From the NCBI RefSeq assembly GCF_002878395.1, contig NC_061121.1, positions 16,521,717 to 16,585,716 on the forward strand: a DNA stretch of 64,000 nt. Reading direction: 5' to 3'. Below the pieces are notes generated by a model. It did not search any database, had not been told where the DNA came from, and was given only the letters and a program-made list of their open reading frames with translations. This document shows positions 1-10,643 of the stretch, one piece after another. Made by a program: the position numbers and the translations under genes. The stretch is from Capsicum annuum (Eukaryota; Streptophyta; Magnoliopsida; Solanales; Solanaceae). The stretch's first letter is position 1; every line of letters starts with the position of its first letter.

Positions 1-694
1 ACTGTTTCAAGTGAACTGATGCATTGTTTTCGAACTAGTGCTTCAGAAATGACACATTGTTCTGAACTGAGGCTACAGAAGGTTGCAATGGTTCGAAATG
101 ATGCTTCAGAAAGATATAATCCTTCAATGAAGTGACACACTGATTCATGAAATAAGATGACTGTTCAGGAAAAGATGAAATCTTTGATGAACAGACATGA
201 ACTTACAACAAAGGTGTAACCTTTGGAGTGAAACATTGGCTTTTTTCAGAAGAGGCGTGTTGTGGCTATATAAACCCGGTTTCTTCCTCAGGTTTAGTAC
301 AAAATTTTCAGATTAAAAACTTTCTTCTTGTCTCAAAAAATATTCTGTGTGATCACTCAAAACGTTTTGTTAGTTCAAAGATATTCCAACCGTTTGAGGT
401 ACCGCTACTTTTAGTCTGTTAGCCATTTTATCCTGGGAGGAAAAATTCCACAACCTCGGGTACAGTGAGGGGGATTATTTCCTTAAGGAAAATTCATGAA
501 TTCGGACGACGTGGTTATTTTCTGTTTCATCTTAATTTCTGCAAAATAAAATACACCTCTTGGAAAGGTCATGTTGATCTTGTGTTGAGGGTATTTGATA
601 TACTTCATTGTGTTCTTGTTTATACTTTAACTCAAGCTCAAGTTGGTATTGTAATATACAGATTTTGTGTACCCGAAGTACAAACGAGATAACA
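1..694 (+). repeat. 5' LTR of the copia element (truncated by window edge)
   Basis: Matches 6314-7007 nearly base for base with scattered substitutions. It ends in ...gagataaca at 694, where homology to the 3' LTR stops. The missing upstream part should correspond to 5943-6313. Confidence 0.93.
267..274 (+). promoter_or_regulatory. TATA box in copia 5' LTR
   Basis: tatataaa lies in the LTR after 'tgtggc' and is conserved in the 3' LTR at 6580-6587. It is the likely core promoter for the element transcript. Confidence 0.6.
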
Positions 695-957
695 ATCTTA
701 AGGAAATAATAATTTTACAAAATCTGTATAACTTATTTTTGGAAATTAAAGTTGTAAGCTTTCTACTCCGCTTGAATTAACTAGTGATTAGAAGACATAA
801 AATCTTCATCACAAGTTAAAGTTCACTCGGTTGACGATTTGAAGTTATAAAAACTTTATCGTTAATTAGAAACAAGAAGAAAAGTTGAAAAGTTATTTAA
901 CTTTATAAGTAATATTCTGAAAATACTAAATTTTTCTGTCTTGTGTTGACAGGAAAG
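695..957 (+). other. Copia leader between 5' LTR and gag
   Basis: About 260 bases of AT-rich untranslated leader. No primer-binding site of the usual plant copia form (starting TGG, complementary to initiator tRNA-Met) follows the LTR; the first bases are atcttaagg. Either priming uses another tRNA region or the site has decayed. Confidence 0.5.
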
Positions 958-2007
958 ATGACTAACGAAAGTCAAATGATGGATGAGACAACGTCTGTGG
1001 GGGCAACTAATATTGCCACATCAAGTCGCACAAATGCTTCGCCAACAATGGCACCGGCGGAGAAACCCGAAAAATTTTCAGGCATTGACTTCAAGCGGTG
1101 GCAGCAAAAGATGTTCTTTTACCTCACCAGTTTATGTCTACAACGGTTCATTAGCGAAGACGTTCCTGAGGTACCCGAGGAAACCTCGGACAAAGACCGC
1201 TTCGTTATGTAGAAGCTTGGAAATATTCGGACTTCCTTTGTAAGAATTATATTCTGAGTGGTCTCCAAGACGACCTCTACAATGTTTATAGTGGAACCAA
1301 GACATCAAAGGAACTATGGGGGGGCACTTGAACGAAAATATAAGATGGAGGATTCGGAAATTAAGAAATTCATTGTTGCATGGTTCCTGGACTTCAAAAT
1401 GATAGATAGCAAATCTATTGTCTCTCAAGTACAAGAGTTGCAAGTCATCATACATGATCTCCTAGCAGAAGGTATATCTTTGAAAAATACCTTAGTTGAA
1501 CAAATTAAAAATGTTCTTAATACTCACATAAACTGTTTTGTGGTTTAATTGTGAATGATGTTTTCCAAGTAGCAACGATAGTTGAGAAGCTACCACCTTT
1601 GTGAAAAGACTTTAAAAACTGCTTAAAGCATAAACGCAAGGAGATGACTGTTGAAGATCTTATTGTCCGACTTCATATTGAAGAGGATAATAAAGTTGCC
1701 GAAAGAAGTTCAAAGGAGAATTCTACAATTAATGGAGCATATATTGTAGAAGATGACCAAAACAATTTCAAGTAAAGGAAGAAAGCTGAACAAGGAAGCA
1801 ATCAACCCAAGAAAAAGTTCAAGGGAAAATGCTTCAACTGTGGCAAGATTGGCCAAAAGTTCACAGATTGCCGTGCCCCAAAGAAAGGCAAGAAGAAGGA
1901 TCAAGCAAATATGATTGAATCCAACAAAGAATGCGATGATCTGTGTGCTATGTTCTCAGAATGCAACTTGACGGGGAATCCTCGCGAATGGTGGATGGAT
2001 TCTAGTG
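958..2007 (+). pseudogene. copia gag remnant
   Basis: The frame opens at ATG 958 (MTNESQMMDE...) and carries the gag motif KPEKFSGIDFKRWQQK, typical of plant copia gag (UBN2-like). It stops at TAG 1210-1212. Homology resumes in another frame with [18 protein letters not shown] and then, after a run of G at about 1318-1324, with [21 protein letters not shown] zinc knuckle lies at 1830-1871, with Cys at its first, second and last positions but Gln where the His of CCHC belongs. A TAA at 1773-1775 also interrupts the frame just upstream. The left copy ends in the assembly gap. Not translatable as one protein. Confidence 0.85.
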
Positions 2008-2107
2008 NNNNNNNNNNNNNNNNNNNNNNNNNNNNNNNNNNNNNNNNNNNNNNNNNNNNNNNNNNNNNNNNNNNNNNNNNNNNNNNNNNNNNNNNNNNNN
2101 NNNNNNN
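2008..2107. other. Assembly gap (100 N)
   Basis: Exactly 100 N, the conventional size for a gap of unknown length. The bases on its right repeat those on its left, so the true sequence here is uncertain. Confidence 0.99.
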
Positions 2108-2410
2108 AATTGTTTTGGTCATCTTCTACAATATATGCTCCATTAATTGTAGAAGATGACCAAAACAATTTCAAGTAAAGGAAGAAAGCTGAACAAGGAA
2201 GCAATCAACCCAAGAAAAAGTTCAAGGGAAAATGCTTCAACTGTGGCAAGATTGGCCAAAAGTTCACAGATTGCCGTGCCCCAAAGAAAGGCAAGAAGAA
2301 GGATCAAGCAAATATGATTGAATCCAACAAAGAATGCGATGATCTGTGTGCTATGTTCTCAGAATGCAACTTGACGGGGAATCCTCGCGAATGGTGGATG
2401 GATTCCGGTG
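2108..2410. repeat. Duplicated and partly inverted gap flank
   Basis: 2108-2147 is the exact reverse complement of 1728-1767. From 2146 the sequence runs in direct orientation and repeats 1743-2007 (offset 403) through 2410, differing only in the last few bases (tctagtg before the gap, tccggtg after it). Most likely an assembly or chimeric-read artefact rather than a biological duplication. Confidence 0.9.
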
Positions 2411-5312
2411 CCACCCGCCATGTATGTGCCAACAAGGAGTTGTTTTCGCCATTTGCTCCGGCTCAAGCAGAAGAAATGATCTACATGTCTAACTTCGCTA
2501 CTGTTAAAGTGGAGGGAACAGGAAAAATTTGCTTAAAGATGACTTTCGGCAAGGACTTGACACTAAACAATGTGTTATATGTTCCAGAGTTACGTAGGAA
2601 CTTAATTTCTGTTTCACTCCTAGATAAGAACGGATTCAAATGTGTAACTGTTTCTGGAAAAATTATAATTAGCAAAGGAGAAATGTATGTTGGAAAAGTC
2701 TATCTGACCGAAGGCCTTTATAAGATGAATGTAAGGACTGCTGAAATAAATAAAAGTTCAAGTTCTTTTTATTTGCTCGAGTCTTATGATTTATGGCATG
2801 AACGTTTAGGCCATGTTAATTACAATATGTTACGAAAACTGATTAACTTAGAAGTTTTGCCAAACTTTGAGTGCAATAAATCAAAGTGTTAAACGTGTGC
2901 GGAATCGAAGTATGCAAAGCATCCTTATAAGTCCGTTGAAAGGAATTCCAATCTCTTAGACTTAATACACACTCACATTTGTGATATGAAGTCAACACCA
3001 TCACGTGGTAGGAAAAAATATTTCATAACTTTTATTAACGATTGCACTAGATATTGTTATGTCTACTTGCTAAATAGTAAGGATGAAGCAATAAATGCGG
3101 TTAGGCAATATAAAACTGAAGTTGAAAATCAGTTAGACAAAAAGATCAAAATGATAAGAAGTGATAGGGGTGGAGAATGTGAATCTACCTTTGCACAAAT
3201 AGGTGTAGAGAATGGAATAATCCATCAAACTACGGCCTCATATTCACCTCCATCTAATGGAATTACGGAAAGGAAAAACCGAACTTTGAAGGAAATGATG
3301 ATTGTCTTACTTATAAGTTTTGGTTTACCACAAAACTTATGGGGGAGGCTATCCTTACGGCCAATCATATACTCAACATAGTTCCCCATAATAAGACACA
3401 ATCAATTCCTTACGAAAAATGGAAAGGAAGGAAACTCAACTTGAAATATTTCAAAGTGTGGGGGTGTCTAGCGAAGATTCAAGTTCCTATACCTAAAAGG
3501 GTTAAGATAGGACCTAAAATGGTGGACTGTGTGTTCATAGGAAATGCTAAAAGTAGTAAAGCATGTCAATTTTTAGTTCATAAATCCGAACATTCAGATA
3601 TTAATGAAAATACGGTAATTGAATCAGACAATGTTGAATTCTCTGAAAACATTTACCCGTATAAAATTAGACATGAACAGTCTAGTGGAGGATCAAAACG
3701 ACCTCGAGATGAACCAAGTGAGAATGTACATAATAAAGAAAATCCAAGACATAGTATACGTCAAAGAACATCAACTTCATTTGGATCGGATTTTGTAAAA
3801 TTTCTCTTAGAAAATGAGCCTCAAACATTTAAAGAAGTGAAGTCGTCGTCAGACTCATCCTTTTGGAAAGAGGCAGTCAATAGTGAGATAGACTCAATCT
3901 TAAGCAATCATACATGGGAATTGGTTGACCTTCTTCCCGAAAATAAACCGTTAGGTTCTAAATGGATCATCAAAAAGAAAATGAAGGTGGATGGTACTAT
4001 TGACAAATACAAGGCAAGACTTGTAGTAAAAGGCTTCAAACAGAAAAAAAGCCTTGATTACTTTGATACATACTAACTAGTAACAAGGATAACCTCAATT
4101 CAAATGTTAATTGCCTTGGCGGCGGTAAATGATCTTCAAATCCATCAAATGGATGTGAAGACCGCATTCCTAAATGGAGATTTGGAGGAAGAAATATACA
4201 TGGAACAACCTGAGGGTTTTGTGGTTCCAGGATAAGAAAATAAGGTGTGTAAACTTGTTAAGTCACTTTATGGACTAAAACAAGCACTTAATCAATGACA
4301 TGCAAAGTTTGACCAAACCATATTGGCAAACGGATTCAAGATAAATGAATGTGACAAATGTATATATATTAAAGACACACCAAATCACCAAGTCATTGTT
4401 TATTTATATGTGGATGATATGTTGATCATCAGCAGAGATATTTGTGACATAAATGCAACCAAACGAATGATCGAGAGCAAGTTTGATATGAAAGACCTTG
4501 GAGTTGCAGATGTGATCTTAGGTATAAGAATTCATCGAACTCCACAAAGGTTAGCATTGTCACAGTCTTATTATATCGAAAAAGTACTTGACAAGTTCAA
4601 GTATATGGAATTCGATATAGCCAAGACTCCATTGGATGTGAACTTTGAACTTCGAAAGAATGAAGGTAAAAGTGACTCACAATTGGAGTATGCAAGAGTA
4701 TTGGGATGTTTAATGTATATAATGAACTGTACACGACCAGACATAGCATGTGCAATTAGTAAATTGAATCGGTACACGAGTAATCCCAACAAAACTCATT
4801 GGATGACAATGAAAAGAGTTTTGGGGTATCTTAAATACACTAAAAACTATGCTTTGCATTATAATAAATATCCTGTGGTACTTGAAGGATATAGTGATGC
4901 AAATTGGATCACCGGATCGAACGAAGTAAAATCCACAAGTGGATATATATTTACTATCAGTGGAGGAGCAATTTCTTGGAAATCATCCAAAAGGACTTGT
5001 ATCGTTCGCTCTACAATGGAATCTAAATTTATCGCATTAGATAAAGCTGGTGAAGAAGCAGAATGGCTCCGAAATTTCTAGGAAGATATTCCGTATTGGC
5101 CCAAGCCAATGGCACCAGTATGTATACACTGTGATAGCCAAGCGGCAATAGGTAGGGCAGGGAACATGATGTACAACGGTAAATCTCGTCACATACGACG
5201 GAGACATAATATCGTTAGGGAACTTCTCTCTAGTGGAATTATTACTATTGATTATGTAAAGTCAAAGGATAATGTGTCGGATCCACTTACAAAAGGCCTA
5301 TCTAGAAAATGA
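2146..5312 (+). pseudogene. copia pol remnant: protease, integrase, reverse transcriptase, RNase H
   Basis: After a second copy of the zinc knuckle (2233-2274), the protease site Asp-Ser-Gly lies at 2401-2409 within WWMDSGATRHVC. A GAG-pre-integrase HHCC region follows (WHERLGHVNYN near 2794), stopped by TAA 2890-2892. The integrase core has its acidic residues at Asp 3040-3042, Asp 3163-3165 and Glu 3268-3270; a frameshift near 3350 separates its C-terminal part. Reverse transcriptase runs from about 3850, with stops at 4074-4076 and two more before 4300; its active site YVDD is at 4407-4418. The RNase H region has YSDANW near 4893 and is cut by TAG at 5079-5081, with its end (HIRRRHNIVRELL) at 5109-5312. 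Recognised by motif order; inactive by sequence. Confidence 0.92.
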
Positions 5313-5942
5313 GTGGAAAGAACATCCAAGGGAATGGGTTTAAGGCCTAGGACGAGTCAGCATGGCGGTAACTCTACCTAGCAAACTGGAGATCCCAAGA
5401 GCTAGGTTCAAGGAGATCAAACAAAGTTGTGTTTGAAAGGTTCAACATTGTCAATTACCCAACCCATTCTCATGATGTAGACAATGTATAGTAAACTAGG
5501 ATAAGATTTAAGATGAAAAATCTTTTTATGATTATCTAAATTTGGCAGATTTAACCAAATAGATTAATCTACATGATTGAACGTTTAGAAATCACCTATG
5601 CGAGGGTGAAGTGGAAGTCGCTTCAAAGAGAAGGTTAGTAAAGGCCTATTCTCAAGCTCCCATGAAACCGGAACGTGTTCATGGCTGAAAAGAACAAAAC
5701 CATGAGAACCATAAACGTTAAAAGGTTGGTTGTGTGACATATATTGTCTAGGTGTACATTAAACCTCGACGCTTCAAAGATATCAAATCTACCGATTGAC
5801 CGAGTGCATCCGATGCATGTTCACTACGGAAAGTTCAAAGGGAAACCCACTTATCCAGATGCAATCAGTCTTTGCTTGATGATCGCATACTTGTCCGTAA
5901 AAATTTTACGAAAAATAGTCATTCCCCATTCTTGTGGGGGAT
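5313..5942 (+). other. Copia 3' untranslated region and polypurine tract
   Basis: Non-coding tail between RNase H and the 3' LTR. It ends in the polypurine tract tgtgggggat at 5933-5942, which abuts the LTR and would prime plus-strand DNA synthesis. A short open frame at 5744-5956 has no recognisable product. Confidence 0.75.
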
Positions 5943-7007
5943 TGTTGGGTTCATAGTATATGAAAGAAGTGTGAATGAAAAAATGGAGAATAAAATGATA
6001 GAGGGGAAGGAGACACTAAAATGGAAAGTGTAATCTCAAATTAGAAAGTTTACTCTTTCTCCCACATTGGTGGAAGAAGAGAACTTGAAAGTGTTTATAA
6101 TCAAGAACACTTACTCCACATGGCAAGTGAGGCAAGAAATAATAGATGCTTCGCGCCGTCGTCGCTGTCGCTCGCTCGGCTCGGCTTGGCTCGACTTCGA
6201 CTTCGGATTTGGACTTGGATTTGGCAAATGATCAATCGATGAGATCTATCTTTTTGAAAAAAAATTTCTGCAGTTTCGGACCTCCATTTATATATACATG
6301 CAGTAACAGTTGCACTGTTTCAAGTGAACTGATGCATTGTTTTCGAACTAGTGCTTCAGAAATGACACATTGTTCTGAACTGAGGCTACAGAAGGTTGCA
6401 ATGGTTCGAAATGATGCTTCAGAAGGATGTAATCCTTCAATGAAGTGACACACTGATTCATGAAATAAGATGACTGTTCAGGAAAAGATGCAATCTTTGA
6501 TGAACAGACATGAACTTACAACAAAGGTGTAACCTTTGGAGTGAACCACTGGCTTTTTTCAGAAGAGGCGTGTTGTGGCTATATAAACCTGGTTTCTTCC
6601 TCGGGTTTAGTACGAATTTTTCAGATTAAAAACTCCCTTCTTGTCTCAAAAAATATTCCGTGTGATCACTCAAAACGTTTTGTGAGTTAAAAGATATTCC
6701 AACCGTTTGACGTACCGCTACTGTTGGTCTGCTAGCCATTTTATCCTGGGAGGAAAAATTCCACAACCTCGGGTACAGTGAGGGGGATTATTTCCTTAAG
6801 AAAAATCCGTGAATTCGGACGACTTGGCTATTTTCTGTTTCATCTTAATTTCTGCAAAATAAAATACACCTCTTGGAAAGGTCATTTTGATCTTGTGTTG
6901 AGGGTATTTGATATACTTCATTGTGTTCTGGTTTATACTTGAACTCAAGTTCAAGTTGGTGTTGTAATATACAGATTCTGTGTACCCGAAATACAAATGA
7001 GATAACA
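5943..7007 (+). repeat. 3' LTR of the copia element
   Basis: 1065 bp, TG...CA. It starts tgttgggttc directly after the polypurine tract and ends gagataaca where identity to the 5' LTR ends. The 5' part holds a GC-rich, CGTCG/CTCGG-rich stretch at about 6147-6225 that stands out from the AT-rich background. The next five bases, acttc, would be the target-site duplication. Confidence 0.95.
6580..6587 (+). promoter_or_regulatory. TATA box in copia 3' LTR
   Basis: tatataaa in the same context as 267-274 of the 5' LTR. Confidence 0.55.
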
Positions 7008-7241
7008 ACTTCTTCCTCAGATTTCCCAGTTAGACTATGGAAAATCCATTAGCTGTTGAATACGACTACAAATACCAAAACATAGTTACAAAATTTACAT
7101 TCACTGCTCTGAAATCTGAATAATATGACTTTCTGTGCTTCTCTCCAAGGTAATATTTAAGATTATGTTCGGAGGCACCGTGTTGAATTTTCGAAATTTT
7201 TAATATCGTACACGTTTCCAAGAACAGTCGTGTTTTTACAA
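7008..7241. other. Unassigned DNA between copia element and gap
   Basis: No gene, motif or repeat recognised before the gap. Confidence 0.5.
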
Positions 7242-7341
7242 NNNNNNNNNNNNNNNNNNNNNNNNNNNNNNNNNNNNNNNNNNNNNNNNNNNNNNNNNNN
7301 NNNNNNNNNNNNNNNNNNNNNNNNNNNNNNNNNNNNNNNNN
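7242..7341. other. Assembly gap (100 N)
   Basis: Second run of exactly 100 N. The 5' portion of the MULE remnant to its right may be missing here. Confidence 0.99.
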
Positions 7342-7434
7342 TTTCATATTATTATTATTTATATTGCTAATTTCATGTAATTATTATTCATGCTTTTTGA
7401 ATGTACTAAAATTATTTTATTATTTGATATAAAG

Positions 7435-8405
7435 GAATAATGTCACGCAAGGTGAACATGTTATCACAGATGATATTGAAAATGGTGATCAACCAAATTA
7501 TGGTGAATTGACACAGGACGATGATAGCGAGCCTAATAATACCAAGGGAGATGAATGTCCCTATGAGTCATCATCGAGTGATGATGATGTGAGGTCCAAT
7601 TCTGAACAAAGAGCCATGTCTATGAGTCCTTATCCTCAACAAGAATCAATTTCACAGTTGGTTTCAGTCTCAGTACCAATAAACAGGCCTCATTTTTATT
7701 ATAATGAAGTTTCATTTCTTGATCATTTTCAGGAAGGATCAGATGTGTTTATGAATATGCATGAAGATGCTTTCAATTCTGTAAATGTTTGGCGTGTACC
7801 GTCAGATTTTCTAAGTGATAATTTTTATTTTGCTAGTAAGATGTTGTTCAAATCAAAAAAAGATCTGCAAAAAGCGGTTAGGCTTTATCATATTAAAGAA
7901 GGTAGGGAGTTCCTTGTTGTTAAGTCAGGAAAAGAAGTGTTTAGAATTTGTTGCAAGCGTGCAGATCAAGGTTGTTCATTCAACCTTTGTGCTACTAAGG
8001 ATAGTAGTAATAACTTATAGAAAACTGAAAAATACATCGGAAAGCACACATATAATATGGGTGACTGTCGCGGAGGTCACTATAATTTGGATATAAATAT
8101 GATTGCAACTACTCTTGTGCTGTATATTGAAAAGACACCAAGGTATTATTTTTTACAATTATCTAACGATACAAATCAATACTTTTTTTTAATTTATAAC
8201 CGTTATGCTTAATTGTTCACAGGTATCCTATCAAAGATTGCCAAACATCGGTTCTCAATAAATACCTCAAAACAATAAGCCGTCGCAAGGCGTACCTCGA
8301 ATGAAAGCGTGCCTTTGAACTAATCTATGGAAATTGGGAGGGCTCATTTCATGAATTGCCAAGGTTCATGGCTGATTTCGTGCCTTCCATTATCTTCATC
8401 AAGCA
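7435..8405 (+). pseudogene. MULE (MuDR-type) transposase, N-terminal fragment
   Basis: An acidic, Ser/Asp-rich leader is followed by a plant MuDR N-terminal domain (FKSKKDLQKAVRLYHIKEGR, then CCKRADQGCSFNLCATKD), which contacts terminal repeats in Mutator-like transposases. TAG at 8018-8020 stands where a Trp codon is usual; the same frame then continues (GKHTYNMGDCRGGHYNLD). A plausible GT-AG intron is 8143-8222 (...caag/gtattatt, ttgttcacag/gtatcc), and the next exon reads YPIKDCQTSVLNKYLKTISR. It hits TGA at 8302-8304 and homology fades at about 8405. No catalytic DDE core is present, so this is a dead 5' fragment. An upstream exon may lie in the gap; agg/aataat near 7434 could be its splice acceptor. 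Confidence 0.82.
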
Positions 8406-8464
8406 TCTCAATTTTTGATATATGCTCATTTCGTGCCTTCCGTTATCTTCATCAAGCATCTCTG
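8378..8464. repeat. Short tandem duplication at the MULE break
   Basis: A ~36-bp segment (tttcgtgccttccattatct...) at about 8376-8412 recurs at about 8427-8464 with one substitution, separated by a few unrelated bases. It lies exactly where the transposase homology ends. Confidence 0.6.
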
Positions 8465-8577
8465 AATCAGCTTTTGATAAAGTTGTCTCAAAGTCTTCAA
8501 ATATTAATTAATTAAACATTAAAAAACTGCTTAATACTAGGTAGTACTACTTAAATAGATTTTGAGTGGACTTTGAA

Positions 8578-8757
8578 CAGTGACGGATCTAGCATATATC
8601 CAGGGGTTCATCCGAACCCCCTTAGGCGAGAAATTACACTATTTATACACTGTTAAAATTATCTTTTTGTGTATATATTGTATATGTTGAACCCCCTTCG
8701 GTTAGTTCGTGTGTGCACTTTTGAACCCCCTTATTGAACTTCTTGGCTTCGCCACTG
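8578..8757. mobile_element. Non-autonomous hAT-type MITE, 180 bp
   Basis: Left end cagtgacggatc and right end gcttcgccactg are imperfect inverted repeats of the 'cagtggcgaagc' type common in Solanaceae. The element is flanked by a perfect 8-bp duplication actttgaa (8570-8577 and 8758-8765), the length hAT transposases make. No coding capacity. A diverged relative begins at 26305. Confidence 0.85.
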
Positions 8758-8765
8758 ACTTTGAA

Positions 8766-9404
8766 CTCTTTTATTATTTTTAGTACTTTATTTTATTTTA
8801 AAATTATTTATTATATGACTCACGAGCCGACCCATGGGCTAGCCCAACCCACATTGCTCAAGTCTCATGGGCTTTGGGCTTATCCGAGCCGGGCTAAAAA
8901 GCCCTGTCCTTAAATGGGCTACAAAAACTGAAATTCAACCCCATCAAATTACAGGTCGGATTGGACCAACCCAACGGGCGTGACCTATATTGACAGCTCT
9001 AGTAACATATATTAAAAGTATATTTAAGAGATTTAATATTATTAGTTTTCTTTGTATATTAAGTTTTTTCTTTTTTCTAGCATGCAAGTATAACTTTAAT
9101 TTGATTATGTTATTAATTATTGACATAACCGAATAACCAAATTGAAAAGAGAAAAAATTAAACCAAATTAAATTTATCTTGATTTGAATTGGGTTGCACT
9201 TTTTCAAAATCGAAAAACTGAAATTGAATAATAAAAAATTGAACCGAGAAAACAGATGCACACCCTAGGTGCTAGTTATCCGTATGACCTGATCGAATTC
9301 TAACCGGACCCGATCTTGTTCCCTACGAATGCTCGGTTTATTCTTGTTCCCGATGTGTACATATTTAGGTCTATATTCGAATCACCTACAACACTTTTCA
9401 TGGA
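8766..9404. other. AT-rich intergenic DNA
   Basis: No gene. About 8820-9000 contains a GGGCT/AGCCC-rich stretch (gacccatgggctagccc..., ending tgacagctctag) that looks like a dispersed plant repeat, but I could not define its ends. Confidence 0.4.
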
Positions 9405-9468
9405 TTTTATGATTGACCTATCAAGCTTGATTCATTAATTTTATGATTGACCTATCAAGCTTGATTCA
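9405..9468. repeat. 34-bp tandem duplication
   Basis: The unit starting ttttatgattgacctatcaa occurs at 9405-9438 and again from 9439, with no mismatch over about 30 bases. Confidence 0.85.
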
Positions 9469-9483
9469 TTTATTTTTTTCTTC

Positions 9484-9552
9484 CCTTGTAAGCAGATCTT
9501 ATCTCTACCTTGTGTGAGGTAGATAGAAAGTATATTTCTAATAGACCCTCGG
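9484..9552 (-). mobile_element. SINE/RTE 3'-module remnant
   Basis: On the minus strand it reads ccgagggtctattagaaat... then tacctcacacaaggtagag and ataagatctgcttac, the 5' half of the TTG-tailed module seen at 20309-20449. Truncated, no tail. Confidence 0.65.
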
Positions 9553-10543
9553 GGAATTTGTGAAGTTGGTTTGGATATAATGTTCAACCAAGCTACATTG
9601 GCGTCTTGTTTTGCTCTTTGAGACTATTGAGATTGACAAAGGGTATCACGTTAGCTAAAAAGATTGATAAAAATATGCTAAAATTTAGTTTAAGGGATAA
9701 TAGGACCCCCGTGAAGTTGACGTATGTCGTAGCAAATTTGGTCATATTTTGAGATACTAGATTTTTTTCTCGAATAAAAATAAGGTCAAATTTTAAAGAT
9801 TATATTTATTTATTGAGTATCACCCATTTATATTTAGTCCTTGTTGAATATTTCAAATATTTAACTCTAAGTGATTATTTATTTGAGAAGATTCAGAAAA
9901 AACTCTGGTGATTATTTTTCAAAAACAAGATCCAAAAGCAGCTAGTAACCATTATTTTTACCTCAAAACTAGATGTTTTACCAACCAAGCACATGAATAA
10001 ATATGAATGAATAGGTTAAAAGCATTAAGCTAAAACATCTCTGCAGTCAAAAATTAATAACAATTAAAAAAATTACGAGTACCACACTTAAGATAAAAAA
10101 GGATGGGGCTATACTAATAAGTTTTCAACTTCTAACGCACTTCAAAACAAACACCACTAGACCCAGTGAATTAACACACTTCAAACTGAGTTTGAATCAC
10201 TCAAATTTGGGGTGCATTTCAAATACCTATGCACTATTATGTAAAAGTTGATTCCAGAGCCACAGGAGGGGTATTATGTATCAATAGTAAGTGTTAAAAC
10301 TCCTTAATTGAAATGAAGTTGAAATGAAATGCTGGCTGCGGCTCTAAGTGCCAACAGAGAACCCTTTAATGATAGATGAATCCAAACTCTGAACAAGTAC
10401 TCAAAACACATTTTCTTAGGTATAACTTACGATCATTCGCATTTCATTTGGTTTCAATTGAGCAATAAACTTTTATACCTAATGCTTTAAATATGGAGCA
10501 GGGTGTTTCGATTGAAGAAAATGCAAACTTATTAAAGGGAAAA
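9553..10543. other. Intergenic DNA downstream of the PNGase A gene
   Basis: No gene or complete repeat recognised. Confidence 0.5.
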
Positions 10544-10549
10544 TTTATT
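10544..10549 (-). terminator. Candidate polyadenylation signal of the PNGase A gene
   Basis: AATAAA on the minus strand (tttatt on plus), about 95 bases past the stop codon, in T-rich sequence. A plausible near-upstream element; not proof of the cleavage site. Confidence 0.5.
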
Positions 10550-10643
10550 GAAACTAAATTATTATGTTGGGCCGTGTTAAGCACCAGTAAAACTCATCTA
10601 GTACACGCAGAGATATCCACTAGAAGAGCATTTATAAAAGATG

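Larger units (their letters stand above)
1..7007 (+). mobile_element. Ty1/copia LTR retrotransposon, degenerate, 5' end outside window
   Basis: The first 694 bases recur at 6314-7007 as part of a 3' LTR, and between them lie gag, protease, integrase, reverse transcriptase and RNase H in that order, which is the copia order. The coding region is broken by stops (for example 1210-1212, 1773-1775, 2890-2892, 4074-4076, 5079-5081) and frameshifts (near 1320 and 3350), so this copy is not autonomous. The 3' LTR opens with TG after a G-rich polypurine tract and closes with CA. The 5' target-site duplication cannot be checked because the element starts before the window. An assembly gap with duplicated flanks lies inside it. 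Confidence 0.95.
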
